Translations under genes and position numbers: made by a program | Notes under the pieces: generated by a model | The model's input: only the letters and a program-made list of their open reading frames with translations | Databases searched by the model: none | Told to the model about the DNA's origin: nothing | Shown here: positions 22,171 to 33,299 of the stretch, piece after piece | Layout: each line of letters opens with the position of its first letter | How positions within the stretch are numbered: the first letter of the stretch is position 1 | From: Macrothele yani | Lineage: Eukaryota; Arthropoda; Arachnida; Araneae; Macrothelidae | Assembly: GCA_039090855.1 (NCBI GenBank) | Contig: CM077005.1 | Span: 77,248,607 to 77,312,606 of the forward strand | DNA: 64,000 nucleotides | Direction: 5' to 3'

Positions 22171-23230
22171 AGTCTGTTACAGCAACTTACAGATTTCGAT
22201 GTGTTCACCCTTAGTCACACAGCATACATTAACACTCTAGTCCAATTTTTGCCAAACACGCGTTAACATATATCCATCAACTCCAGCAATAGCTGCTGTG
22301 ATACGTTGTTTCAGATCAGCTAAATAAACACGAGGGCGAGGGACGAAGACTTTGTCTTTGATATAGCGAGGGACGAAGACTTTGTCTTTGACATAGCCCC
22401 ATGGCAACATGTTAGTGACATATTGTCGCCTGTTGTGCCGCCAATACAGCGCTATGGAAGATTTTCATTGAAGTAATTTGTAACTTCTCGATGCCAGTGG
22501 AGTGCTGCTTCATCCTGTTGGGAAATGAAGTTGTCACTGTCATCGTGCAGTTGAGGCATCAACCAAATAATTACCATAGCGAGATAAGAACTTCCTGTTA
22601 CAGTGTTTTCTTGGAAAAAGAGGGGGCATACACTTTTTTAGGCGATATAGCACAGAAGACATTAACCTTTGGGGAATCCCGCACATGCTCCACTGTTGAT
22701 CTAGGATTTTCAGTCCTCCCTATATGTGAATGGTATGTTAACTTTTCCGCTTATGTGGGATGTCGATTCATCGCTAAAAATTAGGCCTTTACTAAAACTG
22801 TCTTCTTCAAAACGCTCCTGCATTTCTGTACAGAAATCATGACGTGCAGTCACTTAGATTTGCAATAACTGAAGTTCATAGGAAGTCATTTTCACCTGCT
22901 TCCTCAAAATTTTCCAAACAGTAGGTTGTGGAATTTGTAACTCCCAACCCGCCATCGTCGTAGATTTCCTTGGGCTGCGTTGGTAAATGGGACGAACACG
23001 CTCCACTTGTTTATCAGGTACACGTGGTTCCCTGGACTTTTAACCTTTACACAGATATTCTGTTATTTCGAATGTCTTGTGCCAGTGGTAGTTCGATTGT
23101 CTATGCGGCAGTGATTTCTTAAAGCGTGTTCTAAGACACCGTTGCATAACAGTAAAAGAATTCGTTTTGCTTAGTTCAAGCACACAGAACGCCTCCTCCA
23201 CAGCATTTGCGGCCACCTTGTCTGATTGGT
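22170..23230 (-). pseudogene. Mariner-type transposase relic with DUF4817-like N-terminus
   Basis: The N-terminal piece at 23040-23230 reads EEAFCVLELSKTNSFTVMQR and then FKKSLPHRQSNYHWHKTFE, the DUF4817-type helix-turn-helix of a mariner-like family abundant in insects. The catalytic end near 22470-22540 reads QQDEAALHWHREVTNYFNE, and the C-terminus near 22230-22400 reads LPWGYVKDKVFVP then ITAAIAGVDGYMLTRVWQ. A 30-bp duplication at 22336-22395 repeats YIKDKVFVPR. Stops and frameshifts throughout. Confidence 0.8.
22336..22395 (+). repeat. 30-bp in-frame tandem duplication in mariner relic
   Basis: A 30-bp unit starting GCGAGGGACGAAGACTTTG occurs twice. It duplicates ten residues of the transposase. 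Confidence 0.95.
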
Positions 23231-23259
23231 CACGTGACGGGGAAAACGTACAACCTTTT

Positions 23260-23707
23260 AGTAACGCCATATATATAATAAAATTATTACTATTGGTGAT
23301 AGAACTGTACATTGTGAGTGCCAACGTCATACATAGTTTGGATTTTAATTTTGAAACTGTCTCGTTCATTTGCAATAATACTATATTTATTTAAGTCCCT
23401 TGACATGAAATATTTAAATACCTCGTTGAAAAATCGCAACAAGAAAGAATTTCTTCTTATAATTTCGGTTTAGAGTTTTTAAATTCAGTAAAAAAATTTG
23501 TTTTTAAATTAGGTTAAATAATCTAAAAAAATATGAAATATTTGGTTTAATATGAAAGGTTACCGTGTGTGACCCAAAGTTTTGGGTTGCGTTTAATTGA
23601 GAACCATTGACGCAACCAGTAATACACGGAAATTTTGCAGTGACAAATATTAACGATATACAAAGGGTTGCAAATCATTCGACTGTCGGTTCGTAAAGAT
23701 ATACTGA
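23260..23707. other. No recognisable gene
   Basis: AT-rich. A small palindrome ACCCAAAGTTTTGGGT lies near 23572-23587. Nothing else recognised. Confidence 0.5.
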
Positions 23708-23912
23708 ACAACCCAGGTGGTCGAGTGGTCTGAGGCGCTGGCTTCTGACCATTAGTCTGAGATGGGGCAGGGTTTGAGCATGTGTGTTGTGTTTTTGCGA
23801 TGGCTCTGGCCCTTTCTACTCACTGGAACCAGTGGCCTTCAATTAGGAACGGAAGACAGCTTATAGACAACTGAGTGGCTCACATTCACCCTTAAACCCC
23901 GAAATAAAAAAG
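23708..23912 (+). repeat. tRNA-derived SINE, family 2
   Basis: Head with the A box GTGGTCGAGTGGTCTGAGGCG, which looks like the 5' half of a Leu/Ser-type tRNA, and a decayed B box near 23770. The shared body CTGGAACCAGTGGCCTTCAA lies at 23822-23841. The head matches the unit amplified at 47551-48510 when read from the minus strand. Confidence 0.75.
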
Positions 23913-24126
23913 ATCTATTAACAGATCCCTTTTTGATTGAATATCAGCAGAGTCCCTTTGGAAAATATATTAAAATGCTTTTTCAGTTTTGCTATTATGC
24001 CTTTCCATTGAAGTGATGATTTTACTACTGCGCTGTGACATATACTCTTTCAATCCGATCAAACGTGACGAAATTGGAGGAAATTATTTACCACTACAAG
24101 CCATCATTTTTTTCTGTTTTTCGCTT

Positions 24127-24161
<35 letters not shown>

Positions 24162-25295
24162 TGTAATACATAGAAGCCTTTTACGCGGCTTTTGCGAAGG
24201 CGAAATAACTACGAAAAAACGGACGAAGCAAAAGCAATATTTTCGTAGCACAATTGCTTTAAAAAAATGTCCTTTCTTGAAAGTATTTTTATTTCGGAAT
24301 GATTCAAATATTTTCCCTTCTCCGTAAAAAGCATAAAGTGACTCACTGTGCCATGCAATCAAGATTCATATCTGCACTCCAAAACTGACTCTTCACTTGT
24401 GAACGCCCACACTGCAGAGAAATCACAGAACTTAACCTATTCCAGGCATTTTGATACCATTCCTCAAAGTGCGGTTCTTTGAGGAGCTCCATTACCGGTG
24501 CGAAAAGCAAAAAAAAAAAAAATGCGAAAAGTAAGTTGGAATATGTTGTGGAAAAATACCGTGGACGAAAGTGATTTTAGAGTAGGATTTTAAAAAAATG
24601 GAAAAGAAGACAATGCTTTAAATCCATTTTAGATGAGATGCACTCAAAGTTGCAGAAAAGAAATTTCAGAGCAAAGTTAAGGCCTTTTATGCTGAAGATG
24701 CAGCCTACAAGCACGGCAAAAATGAGACAAGTAATGTAAGGGAGAGACTCAAATAAATGTCTTCAGATATATCAGTACTCTGTGAGCATCTTTGTTTAAT
24801 CTCTTTTGAAAAAAGGCTTGAATACCGTGAAAACAGAAGCACTCATCTGAACTTTGAAAAATTAATAGCTTCCAAACATTTTGACTGGCACATCAACAAC
24901 GTCTATAAAATATCTATAGCACACATTTCCTTTTTGTCTGTCTAGTGTTCATTTTTGTTAAAGGTTTCCAGCAAAAGTAAAATGGTATGCATTATTTTGA
25001 TAACAGCTTCATCCGTCAAAATTAAAGTAATATTAGTTTAAAAAAGAAACACGAAAGATGACACCGAATTTTTGGTTGTAATGAGCACGTCTTTTGAAAC
25101 CTTTCCGATGCCAATGAAATTTATCGAAATTATTCGAAGTCAGTGGAATTGGTTAGAAAAAAAAATCAGCCGGATTTCTACGATCCAAAAAATATTCAGA
25201 AATAGAAACAATTATCTATTCCCACCAGCGGCTAAAATAAATGTCTTCAGATATATCGGTACTCTGTGAGCAGCGATATATCTGAAGACACAAAT
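23913..25295. other. AT-rich stretch, no recognisable gene
   Basis: Includes a run of 32 T at 24129-24160 and a 13-A run near 24509-24521. Short fragments of the CCTAGCGG-box repeat may lie at 24870-25260 (for example CCACCAGCGGCTAAAATAAATG near 25224). No coding sequence recognised. Confidence 0.5.
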
Positions 25296-25299
25296 GCCA

Positions 25300-25957
25300 G
25301 GAATGGAATGGAGAGCATGCCACAAAAATTTGCAAATGGAGCACAAAAATTTTCTCATAGCAGAAAAAATATATCATAAACCAAGAGATCTTCAAATCGA
25401 ACAGTTAAAAGAAGTAATATAGAAGGAACGAAGAAACAACTCTACGCTTTTAGCGAAGGAATTTTGATAACGGAAAATTAAAAATGGGAAAAAAGTATTC
25501 TTCATTGAAAAAACTGTGTTAAGGTAAAAAAAAAAAAAAAAAAATTCATATACGTCATCCGAAATCAGAGATAGCGATAAAAAAGCTTTCGACTTTTACG
25601 CCCCCTAAAGGGAAGTTGTATATCTTTTAAACAGGATAATTCCCCTCATCTTTATTGTAGCGAATAGAATACAGCAAAAAAAGAAATTTCTCAGTAGAGA
25701 TTTTAGAAGCGGAGGTAAAGCTGCAAACAGAAGTACACAAACACCACCTAGCGATAGAACTGTAAACTACAAAACTCATCAGATACAAATCGTAAGTGTT
25801 TCATGAAGTAAATGGTATCCGGCATTAAAAGATTTTTTTAAATCACATATTTAGAAGTAGAAATATTGAGAAAAACAGATTAAACTTTTGTGCCCCTAGC
25901 GGCGGCGAAATTGTGCATTATTTGAGAAAAAAACATACACAAAATGTTTTCATAATA
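25300..25957 (+). repeat. Diverged tandem ~150-bp repeat, left part of block 1
   Basis: A conserved box of the type ACGCCCCCTAGCGG recurs at about 25443, 25597, 25743 and 25898, a spacing of 146-155 bp. Each unit also carries an AGAAGC...GAGATATTGAGAAA-like phrase. The block resumes after the Tc1 at 27508. It is alignable over its full length to 31286-31870. Confidence 0.75.
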
Positions 25958-27507
25958 CACTGGTGTGCAAAAATTAAGGACGAAGAGGAAGAAATAAGCA
26001 TAACAGCGGAACGAGCAGGCAGAACGGACCGAAAGACCACTCAGGCGATAGACTAGGATCCGGTACGGTAGGGCATGCGCATATATGCATCATGACGTAG
26101 GGGGGAGTTTCAGAAGGGTATAAAGCACACGGGTGGTTTACGCTCAGCAATTCGGTGAAAGCTATTGCACGGTGTACATCGGTTTGAACGACGTCGAGTT
26201 GCTGCCACCGTGTGATATGGCCAACAGGCAATCCAGTAGACGATATCTGGATGACTTTACCCGAGGTCGCGTCATTGGGAAGTTGGAAGAAGGTCGAAGT
26301 GTGACTAGTGTGGCCGAGGAGTTCAGAATCGCTCACAGCATCGTTTCACGAGCTTGGAGAGCATTTCAAACGACAGGAACAACTTTCCGAGAGTTTAGCA
26401 GTGATCGTCCACGAGCAACCACGGCGGCGGACGACCGGTATATTGTCCTACAGGCGAGAAGAGACAGACGGCAGACAGCGGGAGAAATTACAAGGCACAT
26501 GCAACAGACAACTGGACGTCCGTTATCGCGTTCTACTGTGGCCAGGAGGCTGCACAAAGGTGGTCTATTTGCACGACGACCAGTACGGTGTGTGCCATTA
26601 GCGCCTGCTCATCGGAGACGACGGTTTCTGTGGTGCCAGGAACACAAGAACTGGACACATCAGCAATGGGGTAGAGTTCTCTTTACGGATGACAGCCGAT
26701 TTAGTCTGACGAGCAATTCTGGACTTATACACATATGGAGAGAGCAGGGAACACGCAATCACACCTCCAACATCATCGAAAGGGAGCGGTTTGGAGGTGG
26801 CGGAGTTCTCGTTTGGGGCGGTATCATGCTTGGTAGCCGTACTGACCTCCACATCTTTCAAGGAGGTTCAGTCACTGGTGTTCGCTATTGTACCAAGCTT
26901 CTCCTGCCTCACGTGCGTCTGATTAGAGGTGGTGTGCGTCGTGAGTTCCTCTTCACGGACTACAACGGTACACCTCATCGTACAGTGGCTGTCGCAGAGC
27001 TGTTGGAGAGTGAAGATATTCAACGCATGGATTGGCCTGCAAGGTCCCCGGACCCAAGTCCAATCGAATACGTGTGGGACCTTCTAGGGGAGACGCTTGG
27101 CAGCACGTTACCAGCCGCCAGCACCGATTCCGCAGCTGCGATTGCGCCACAAGAAAAATGGGCCGCGATGCCTCAACAGCTCCTTGACAACCTCGTCCTC
27201 AGCATGGACAGACGTTGTAAATTCTGCAACGCAGTCAGGGATGATCATATCCCCTACTAAAGACAGGATGTTTCTTGGCAGCCGCCTGTGAATGGACGTT
27301 TCTGTCTTCTGTCCAGTTGTGCTCGAAGCAACCTTTTCAATAAAGTGCCTTTGTATCCTTTGGATTCCTTGTTTGGACGGTTTTGCTCACTTGTCCCATA
27401 TTCTTACATCTCGGGGATCTTATGATATGATCTGAGTCCATGTGGAGCACTTCTGCACGACGTTACATTCGAAAAACCGTCTCGTCCTTAATTTTTGCAC
27501 GCCAGTG
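25958..27507 (+). mobile_element. Tc1-like transposon with intact reading frame, family F
   Basis: 1.55 kb, 26-bp terminal repeats (CACTGGTGTGCAAAAATTAA..., one mismatch), TA at 25956-25957 and 27508-27509. It is inserted in the ~150-bp repeat. The flanks rejoin to match the uninterrupted block near 31845, which confirms the borders. Confidence 0.95.
26217..27260 (+). CDS. Tc1-like transposase, full-length frame but second catalytic Asp is Tyr
   Basis: 347 residues. I chose the ATG at 26217 because the protein then starts MANRQSSRRYLDDFTRGRVI, directly at the helix-turn-helix; an upstream in-frame ATG exists at 26133. A second helix-turn-helix lies around residues 75-120. The DDE domain has LFTDDSRF (Asp158) and SPDPSPIEYVWD (Glu284). 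At the second catalytic position the motif FTDYNGTPH has Tyr249 where the family has Asp; 249 and 284 are exactly 34 residues apart, which confirms the register. Frame and length are intact, but catalysis is probably abolished unless the neighbouring Asp248 compensates. It could still bind transposon ends. Confidence 0.93.
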   Translation: MANRQSSRRYLDDFTRGRVIGKLEEGRSVTSVAEEFRIAHSIVSRAWRAFQTTGTTFREFSSDRPRATTAADDRYIVLQARRDRRQTAGEITRHMQQTTGRPLSRSTVARRLHKGGLFARRPVRCVPLAPAHRRRRFLWCQEHKNWTHQQWGRVLFTDDSRFSLTSNSGLIHIWREQGTRNHTSNIIERERFGGGGVLVWGGIMLGSRTDLHIFQGGSVTGVRYCTKLLLPHVRLIRGGVRREFLFTDYNGTPHRTVAVAELLESEDIQRMDWPARSPDPSPIEYVWDLLGETLGSTLPAASTDSAAAIAPQEKWAAMPQQLLDNLVLSMDRRCKFCNAVRDDHIPY

Positions 27508-27945
27508 TAGTAATATCTGACTGAAAAAGATTTTTTTGAATCAGGTATTTAGTCCCCTAGATATTGCTGCAAATAGAAACGTAAACTTACGCCCTCTAGT
27601 GCGTTAAGAAATTTTTAAAATTATATTGAGAAACATTTTGCACCGGAAACGCTCTCCAACATAGAAATAATTTTTCAAATCGAACTCTTAGAAGCAGAGA
27701 TATCAACAAAAATATTATATACATCTGCGCCCCGTATCGGAAGAACTATGTACTATTTTAAGCAGATGGTATTGTCAAAAGGTTTTCTCGTGGTGAGAGG
27801 TGTCGATCCACGAAATAATTTTTTAAATCGAGTTTTCAGAAGCTTAGATTTTTCTGAAAATGCATCAGAAGCAGAAATAAACATTTACGCCCTCTGGTAG
27901 CGAAACCATTTTTAATCAAATACTTGAAATTATGCTTATGAAGTA
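27508..27945 (+). repeat. Diverged tandem ~150-bp repeat, right part of block 1
   Basis: Continuation of 25300-25957 after the Tc1. Boxes at about 27590 (ACGCCCTCTAGTGCG), 27728 (GCGCCCCGTATCGG) and 27890 (ACGCCCTCTGGTAGCG) keep a spacing of 138-160 bp. Confidence 0.7.
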
Positions 27946-27959
27946 ATGCCGCATTTTAC

Positions 27960-30200
27960 GCGGGGGTTACGTTCCGACGAGAACGCATAAAGTCGAAGCC
28001 GCGTGTATTCAAAACCAGTAATAAAACTGCATACAATAATAATATACAATAAACCACTTTACACGCTTTTTTTCGTTATATATACTGTATGTGCGGTATT
28101 ATTCGCTCACATATATCCATTACAGTATAATGTGTATTTTACAAAGAACAATGTATATGTACTTCTGTAACGGTTACAGTTAAATAATGAGATAGCATGA
28201 TGCAAATCCTTATGCATACCTACCTAATCGTTGCCTTCACTACGTAACACCACTGTGGGGTCGTCAACGCAGAGATCCAAAGCTGACGTATTAGGCGCAG
28301 TAGTTGGGGATTCTGGGCGGGGCAATTGGGATCCAGTAGAAAGAGTTGTTTTTTCTGAAAAAACATCGTTATCGGCAACTGTTGCCGCTGCGTCTTTAGC
28401 TACTGAAAAATCTTATTATACGGCATTAAAGAGTCCGCAATACTTCGGTTTATTTTAAGGCTACGTTCCATAGAGGGATCATAGTTAGAAATTAAATCTT
28501 TCAAGTACTTTACTGATTGTAAAATTTCGGCAAGCTTGTGCAGATTACCGCTGGCAGTTTCATCTTGTTCGTCGGCGTCGTCATCATGATCTTCGTCCGA
28601 GGAAGTTTTGACAAGTTCTTCTAACTCTTCGTTTGTCAACGGTTCTTGATGTCCAGCAATCAAATCTGTTATTTCTTCCTCCAGAATATCGACAAAGCCT
28701 TCACCCCCCCCCCCACCCCCCAATCTGCTTGGCCATCTGAGTAATATGTTTTGCTTCCTCGTTAATGGTAGGAAAACCTTTAAAATCATTGACACGGTCA
28801 CACCACAGACGCCGGCAGCACGTATTGATTGATTCTGGCTTGATTGCTTTCACTGCTTCTTTAACGTAAACGATGCAGTCCGCGATGCTAAAGGACTTCC
28901 AGCACGCTATCACATCTACATTAAGATCCTCATTCATATCGCTACGTATTCGAGAGAACATAAGCCGTGATAACGTTGCTTTCAGCAAAGGGATAACGCC
29001 TTGGTCGAGAGGTTGAAGAATGGTGGTGGTATTGAGAAGTAGGAAGACGACCTCAACGTCTGCATGTACAACTTTAAGTTCTATAGGATGACCAGGCACT
29101 ATCTACTGTCAGCAACACTTTAAACGGAATTCCCTTTTCTTTCAGGTAACTTGTTACTTCTGGAATGAAATACTTATGAGACCATTCTAGAAATAACGCT
29201 GCTGTCACCCAGGCCTTTTTATTGGACTGCCAAAACACAGGAAGGTTATTTTTATTTTTACCTTTCAAAACACGAGGATTAGCTAATTTGTGTAGCATAC
29301 CCGGCTTAATTAAGTGTCCAGCTGCATTCCCGCGAAGCAGAACTGTGACACTGTCTTTTCATGACTTTGATGACTTAAAGCCAAGTACCTCTTTTTCTGT
29401 TTTCGAAATGTATGTGCGGCTAGGTAATTTGTTTTCCAAAATAATGCAGTCTCGTCTGCATTGAAGACTTTTTCTGGAAGATAGTTGCTTTCTTTGATAA
29501 TCTTCTTGAAGGTTTCCACGAAAACTTTTGCTGCTTTTTCGTCAGCAGATGCAGCTTCATCTGTCACGTTTTTGAGGTTAAACTGTCTCTTGAAGATATC
29601 AAGCCAACTTCCGCTGGCTTAAAGCCCGTTTCTTTAGAACCAGAAGCTTCTCTCTCTTCAACAGAAGGCGTAAAATGAGCATAGCACATTTCCATCGATC
29701 GGCACATGTTTCCGATTCATTTCTTGGAGCCAAAAGTTCAATGCCGATTTAATCTTGACTAAAGTTTTATCTCGCAGGTGGCTTGTCACTTTCGACGTTA
29801 TGTGAGCGCTGGATGCAATGATTTCGAGAATAACTTTCTCCCGAACTTTAATGGCGCAGATGCTTGCCTCGTTACGACTATATCTGCGGGCCACATCTGC
29901 CAGAGACATATACCTTTTCGCAACAAATTTAAAATGTCTACTTTTTCATGCAGTGTTAACACAGTTCTCTGTTTCTTTTGCATAGCATCAGCTGAAGCAG
30001 CTGTCATACGTTTTGATGCCAAGTTCTCTTTTCTGAAAGTCACTGAACGTCAGTTAGGTGAAGAGGTACAATGTTCATTGCCGGAAAGAGGCGGGATTGC
30101 GCGCTCATTCTCTAACTGGCTGCCACTGACTAGAAGGGCAAGGAAGAAGTCTCGTCGTCAATGGCGACGAGAGGCGCCGCCCATCCTGTAAACACCGGAG
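27960..30200 (-). mobile_element. Pogo/Tigger-type DNA transposon, borders approximate
   Basis: The left end near 27955-28015 (CGCATTTTACGCGGGGGTTACGTTCC) resembles pogo/Tigger termini. The transposase on the minus strand fills 28400-30043. I did not find a matching right inverted repeat, so the right border is uncertain. Confidence 0.7.
28400..30043 (-). pseudogene. Tigger/pogo (TIGD1-like) transposase, fragmented
   Basis: In order on the minus strand: CENP-B-type helix-turn-helix (KRMTAASADAMQKKQRTVLT ... EKVDILNLL, about 29900-30010), a second DNA-binding part (LADVARRYSRNEASICAI), then the DDE_1 domain: KVFNADETALFWK (first Asp, about 29450), VLLTVDSAWSS where relatives have LDNA (second Asp, about 29110) and TTTILQPLDQGVI (third Asp, about 29000). 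An acidic C-terminal tail (SSDEDHDDDADEQDE) ends near 28570. Frame changes occur between each block, and one coincides with the C-run at 28706-28726. Confidence 0.88.
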
Positions 30201-30425
30201 AAGGTTTGTTGTTGGTACATACATACGTACCATTGCTCTCCTAATTTACGGGTGAAAACCCCGTCTTCTCCATTATCAGCGAGTGAAGTAATCTAGCACG
30301 CTGATAATGAAGTTAAAAAATGTTAAGTGAAGCGCGCTGATAATGAAGTATGAAGTATTAAGTGAAGTAATCTAGCGCGCTTACATTTATTATATATTTC
30401 TTACGGCGTTTCACCAAAGACGGCT
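30200..30425. repeat. Short imperfect tandem duplications
   Basis: The phrase GCGCTGATAATGAAG and the flanking AAGTGAAGTAATCTAGC recur two to three times between about 30280 and 30380. No gene. Confidence 0.6.
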
Positions 30426-30429
30426 CTTT

Positions 30430-30990
30430 GGAATAAAACTGGATCATTCAAGGCCTGTAATGTATGACACCATGAACAGCCTACCACACTGTTCAGATCG
30501 CTTACGTTTGTCGTACAGTACCCACTTTTCATCACAGGTTACAGTGCGATCAATCAGGGGCTCCTTTTCGTTGCGAAAAGCAGAAAGTTACTGCGCATCT
30601 CAAACCGTCGTTGTTTCTGACGCTCCGTCAGTTCGTGAGGGACTCACGTATCGAGATTCTTGACCTTACATATTTAGTGGAGATGTTCGAAAATAGTTGC
30701 CACCGACACATTGTACTGTTTGGCGATTTTTCTGACTGTTACGCGAAGATTTGCCGCCTCATTTACCTTCAGAGCGTCGTTATCAATGACCGAACGTCGT
30801 CATCGGCCCTCCTCACCTTGTCGGCTCGTGTCACCGGAACGAAACTTTTCAAACCACCGACGAACAGTAATTTCAGGAATTGCTTCCTCGCCCCATACGT
30901 AGACAACATTACGGTAGGTTTACGCCACATTACTATCGAATTTGAACTCATAAAGCAGAATCACCCACAACTCACTCCTTCCTAACATGT
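30430..30990 (-). pseudogene. Mariner transposase relic, N-terminal half
   Basis: Minus-strand fragments: AIPEITVRRWFEKF and a following basic stretch (about 30840-30890), VNEAANLRVTVRKIAKQYNVS (about 30700-30760), VPHELTERQKQRRFEMRSN (about 30590-30650), then a corrupted copy of the CDEKW catalytic block near 30530-30560. These are the helix-turn-helix linker and DDE entry of mariner proteins. Several stops; the catalytic C-terminus is missing. Confidence 0.75.
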
Positions 30991-31285
30991 TGTACAGATC
31001 ACTCTCTCACAGGTAGTAACGACTGCAGCTCAACCGATTATGGCATGTATGTGGCGTCTGAGTCGCCCTTCAACTTGTACGAATGGCTCTGCAAGCGGGT
31101 TGGTCTGCAAGCATTGCGGGCGAGTTGAATGTGGCACCTTAGAAAATTGGTCATTATTTTCCGAACGACCTGGTACAAGGGCATGACATTAGAGAGATGA
31201 GTTTCTTTTTTTAGTAACATCACGCTGAAACCGAGGCTTACGATTAGTTTCCAATAAGCGATGTAGTGAAGGAAGTTGCCAGAGA

Positions 31286-31870
31286 CAAAGATTTTTAAGT
31301 CAAACAGTTAAGGAAACATATATAAATCTACGCTTTCTAGCGGAAGAATTTAGCATAACGGAAAAGTTGAAAATATGGGGTGGGGGATATTCTTCATGGA
31401 AAAAGCTATGCTAAGGAAAGGAACTTTTTAAATACGCCTCCCAGAAGCGCAGATAGCGAGAAAAAGCTTCTGACCTTTACACTCCTAGTAGGAAATTTGT
31501 GCATCATTTAAAGAGGATAATGCTCCACATCTCTATTATAGCTAATGGCATATAGTAAAAAAGAAATTTTGCAATAGGTGTTTTAGAAGCGGACATACAG
31601 CTGCAAAACGAAGTACACTAATACCACCTAGCGACAGAAATGTGAACTATAAAACTCCTCAAATACTAACCAAAAGTGTTCCACAAATAAATGGCATCCT
31701 GTGTTGAAAGAATTTTTTTTTAAATGGCACATAAGCAGAGATATTGAGAAAAACAGATTACACATTGGCACCCCCTAGCAACGAAATTGCGCATGATTTT
31801 GGGAATAAACTACACACAAAGAATTTTCATAGATAGTAGTATCTGACCGAAAAAGTATTTTTTTATATGC
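31286..31870 (+). repeat. Diverged tandem ~150-bp repeat, block 2 (uninterrupted)
   Basis: Aligns along its length with 25380-25957 plus the start of 27508: shared phrases include CTACGCTTT(C/T)TAGCG, ATTCTTCATGG/TGAAAAA, CACCTAGCGA and TTGAGAAAAACAGATTA. It lacks the 1.55-kb Tc1 and so shows the pre-insertion state. Confidence 0.75.
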
Positions 31871-32765
31871 GATTTTTCCGTGCATGACGTCAAACATGAC
31901 ACAGACATATCAGGCCCTGTAACATAAGAGTGCGTCCCAAACGGAGGGAACTCATCTCTTCAATTTCACAGCCTTGTACTTTTTAGACGGCTCGGTTCAA
32001 ACTACGACCTTTACTGATATCGTTTCCTGTGTGAGTAAAATTACACACAACTTTGACCTAAACAGCGAAACCTTGTAAACACCCTATTATTGTGACGATA
32101 TCACGCAATGTTACTCTGTGTAATTCCGCAGCGGAATGCCTTCTGTGTCGTGGTTAATGTGTGAGGTACCGAAGTCGCTAGTTTGCTCATTATTCCTAAA
32201 TCTTTTGTTAGCACGGTTTAAACCTTTGTATGAGGAATACCCAACCCAACTGTGTGGACAGATCATTGGCACTCACCTTATAAGACACATTACCACCATA
32301 AGGCATATTGAATTCGTTTGCTCATCTTCTTGTTTGGAAGTCGAAATCGGCAGACGGCATCTTCGAAAACCTTTGGGTGATGTCATACCTTCCGCCGTTT
32401 TATTGAGGGCATTTTGACCTACTGCTGTAAACAAAAGACTTTGTGCCACGCCTCTGAGTACTGCGATAAGATACAAAACCTAAAAAAAAAAAATGCAATG
32501 TCCTTCTACTGCCACAGAACGTCTCAGCTGCTCCACCGTTATTGCAATTATCACTGGCTAATCGATAAGCATGAACTGAATCTACTATATGTACTGCCAA
32601 ACATCGCCAGTGTTGCCACGTCAGGTTTCTGAAATGCATTCCAATGAAAGCGCTCGCCTACTTCCGAACGACCTAATAACAAACATCGCCAAAATGTGTG
32701 TCCTGATTTCTAACCGGTAACACTGTCAATCAGTGGGCTGCTGTTGTTGATGTGGAGTTTAACGG
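31871..32765. other. No recognisable gene
   Basis: Short open frames on both strands (for example 32136-32417) show no domain I recognise. The phrase CCGAACGACCT occurs at 31172 and 32660 in the same orientation and may mark mariner-like ends, but no inverted partner was found. Confidence 0.4.
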
Positions 32766-32769
32766 CCAC

Positions 32770-32955
32770 CGTCAGCAACTCGTTGGGCTATAAGCAGTCG
32801 CCTGTCCTTAATTTAGGGCCACTGGTTCCCGAGAATAAACAGAACCAGCGTTATCAGACAAACACGCCACCAATGCCTCATCGGAAAAGCAAACTCGAGC
32901 CCATCTAGTAAGAACTGTCAGAAACTAACGCCTCAGGATATTCGGTCACCGAATC
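32770..32955 (-). repeat. tRNA-derived SINE, family 2
   Basis: Minus-strand copy. The head has a decayed A box near 32930-32945 and the B-box-like GGGCTCGAGTTTGC near 32893. The body GGAACCAGTGGCCCTAAATT family follows at 32810-32835. Confidence 0.6.
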
Positions 32956-33299
32956 TGCACGTCGGTGGACTTTAGGACAGTTATCTGCTTGTATTGCTTG
33001 AAAAAGTGTCTTCGTAGTAGACAGACGTCGAAGTGAGAGCTAAAAGTAGTACAGGTAACATATCCAGGAGACGCAGAGAAAAGATAGCCATGGTTCAAAA
33101 GGATTAAAAGCTTTGGTTGTGATTTCATACAAGTTCCGTTCTTCCTGGTGGCCGAATGGTTAGATTCGCGTTCTTTTTGTAAATCGTGAGGATGTGTTCG
33201 AGCTTTGCATGAGGAATGGGTCGTGTGCCTGCCCTACGACGACAGCCCCACCCCCTCCGGGGAACCACAGACAGAGACCCGACGCGACGTCCAATAATC

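Noticed and set aside
24129..24160. 32-T run as a SINE or LINE polyA tail on the minus strand
   Set aside because: No element body or target duplication could be recognised next to it.
31172..32670. CCGAACGACCT at two places as mariner terminal repeats
   Set aside because: Both are in the same orientation, not inverted, and no transposase lies between them in the expected place.
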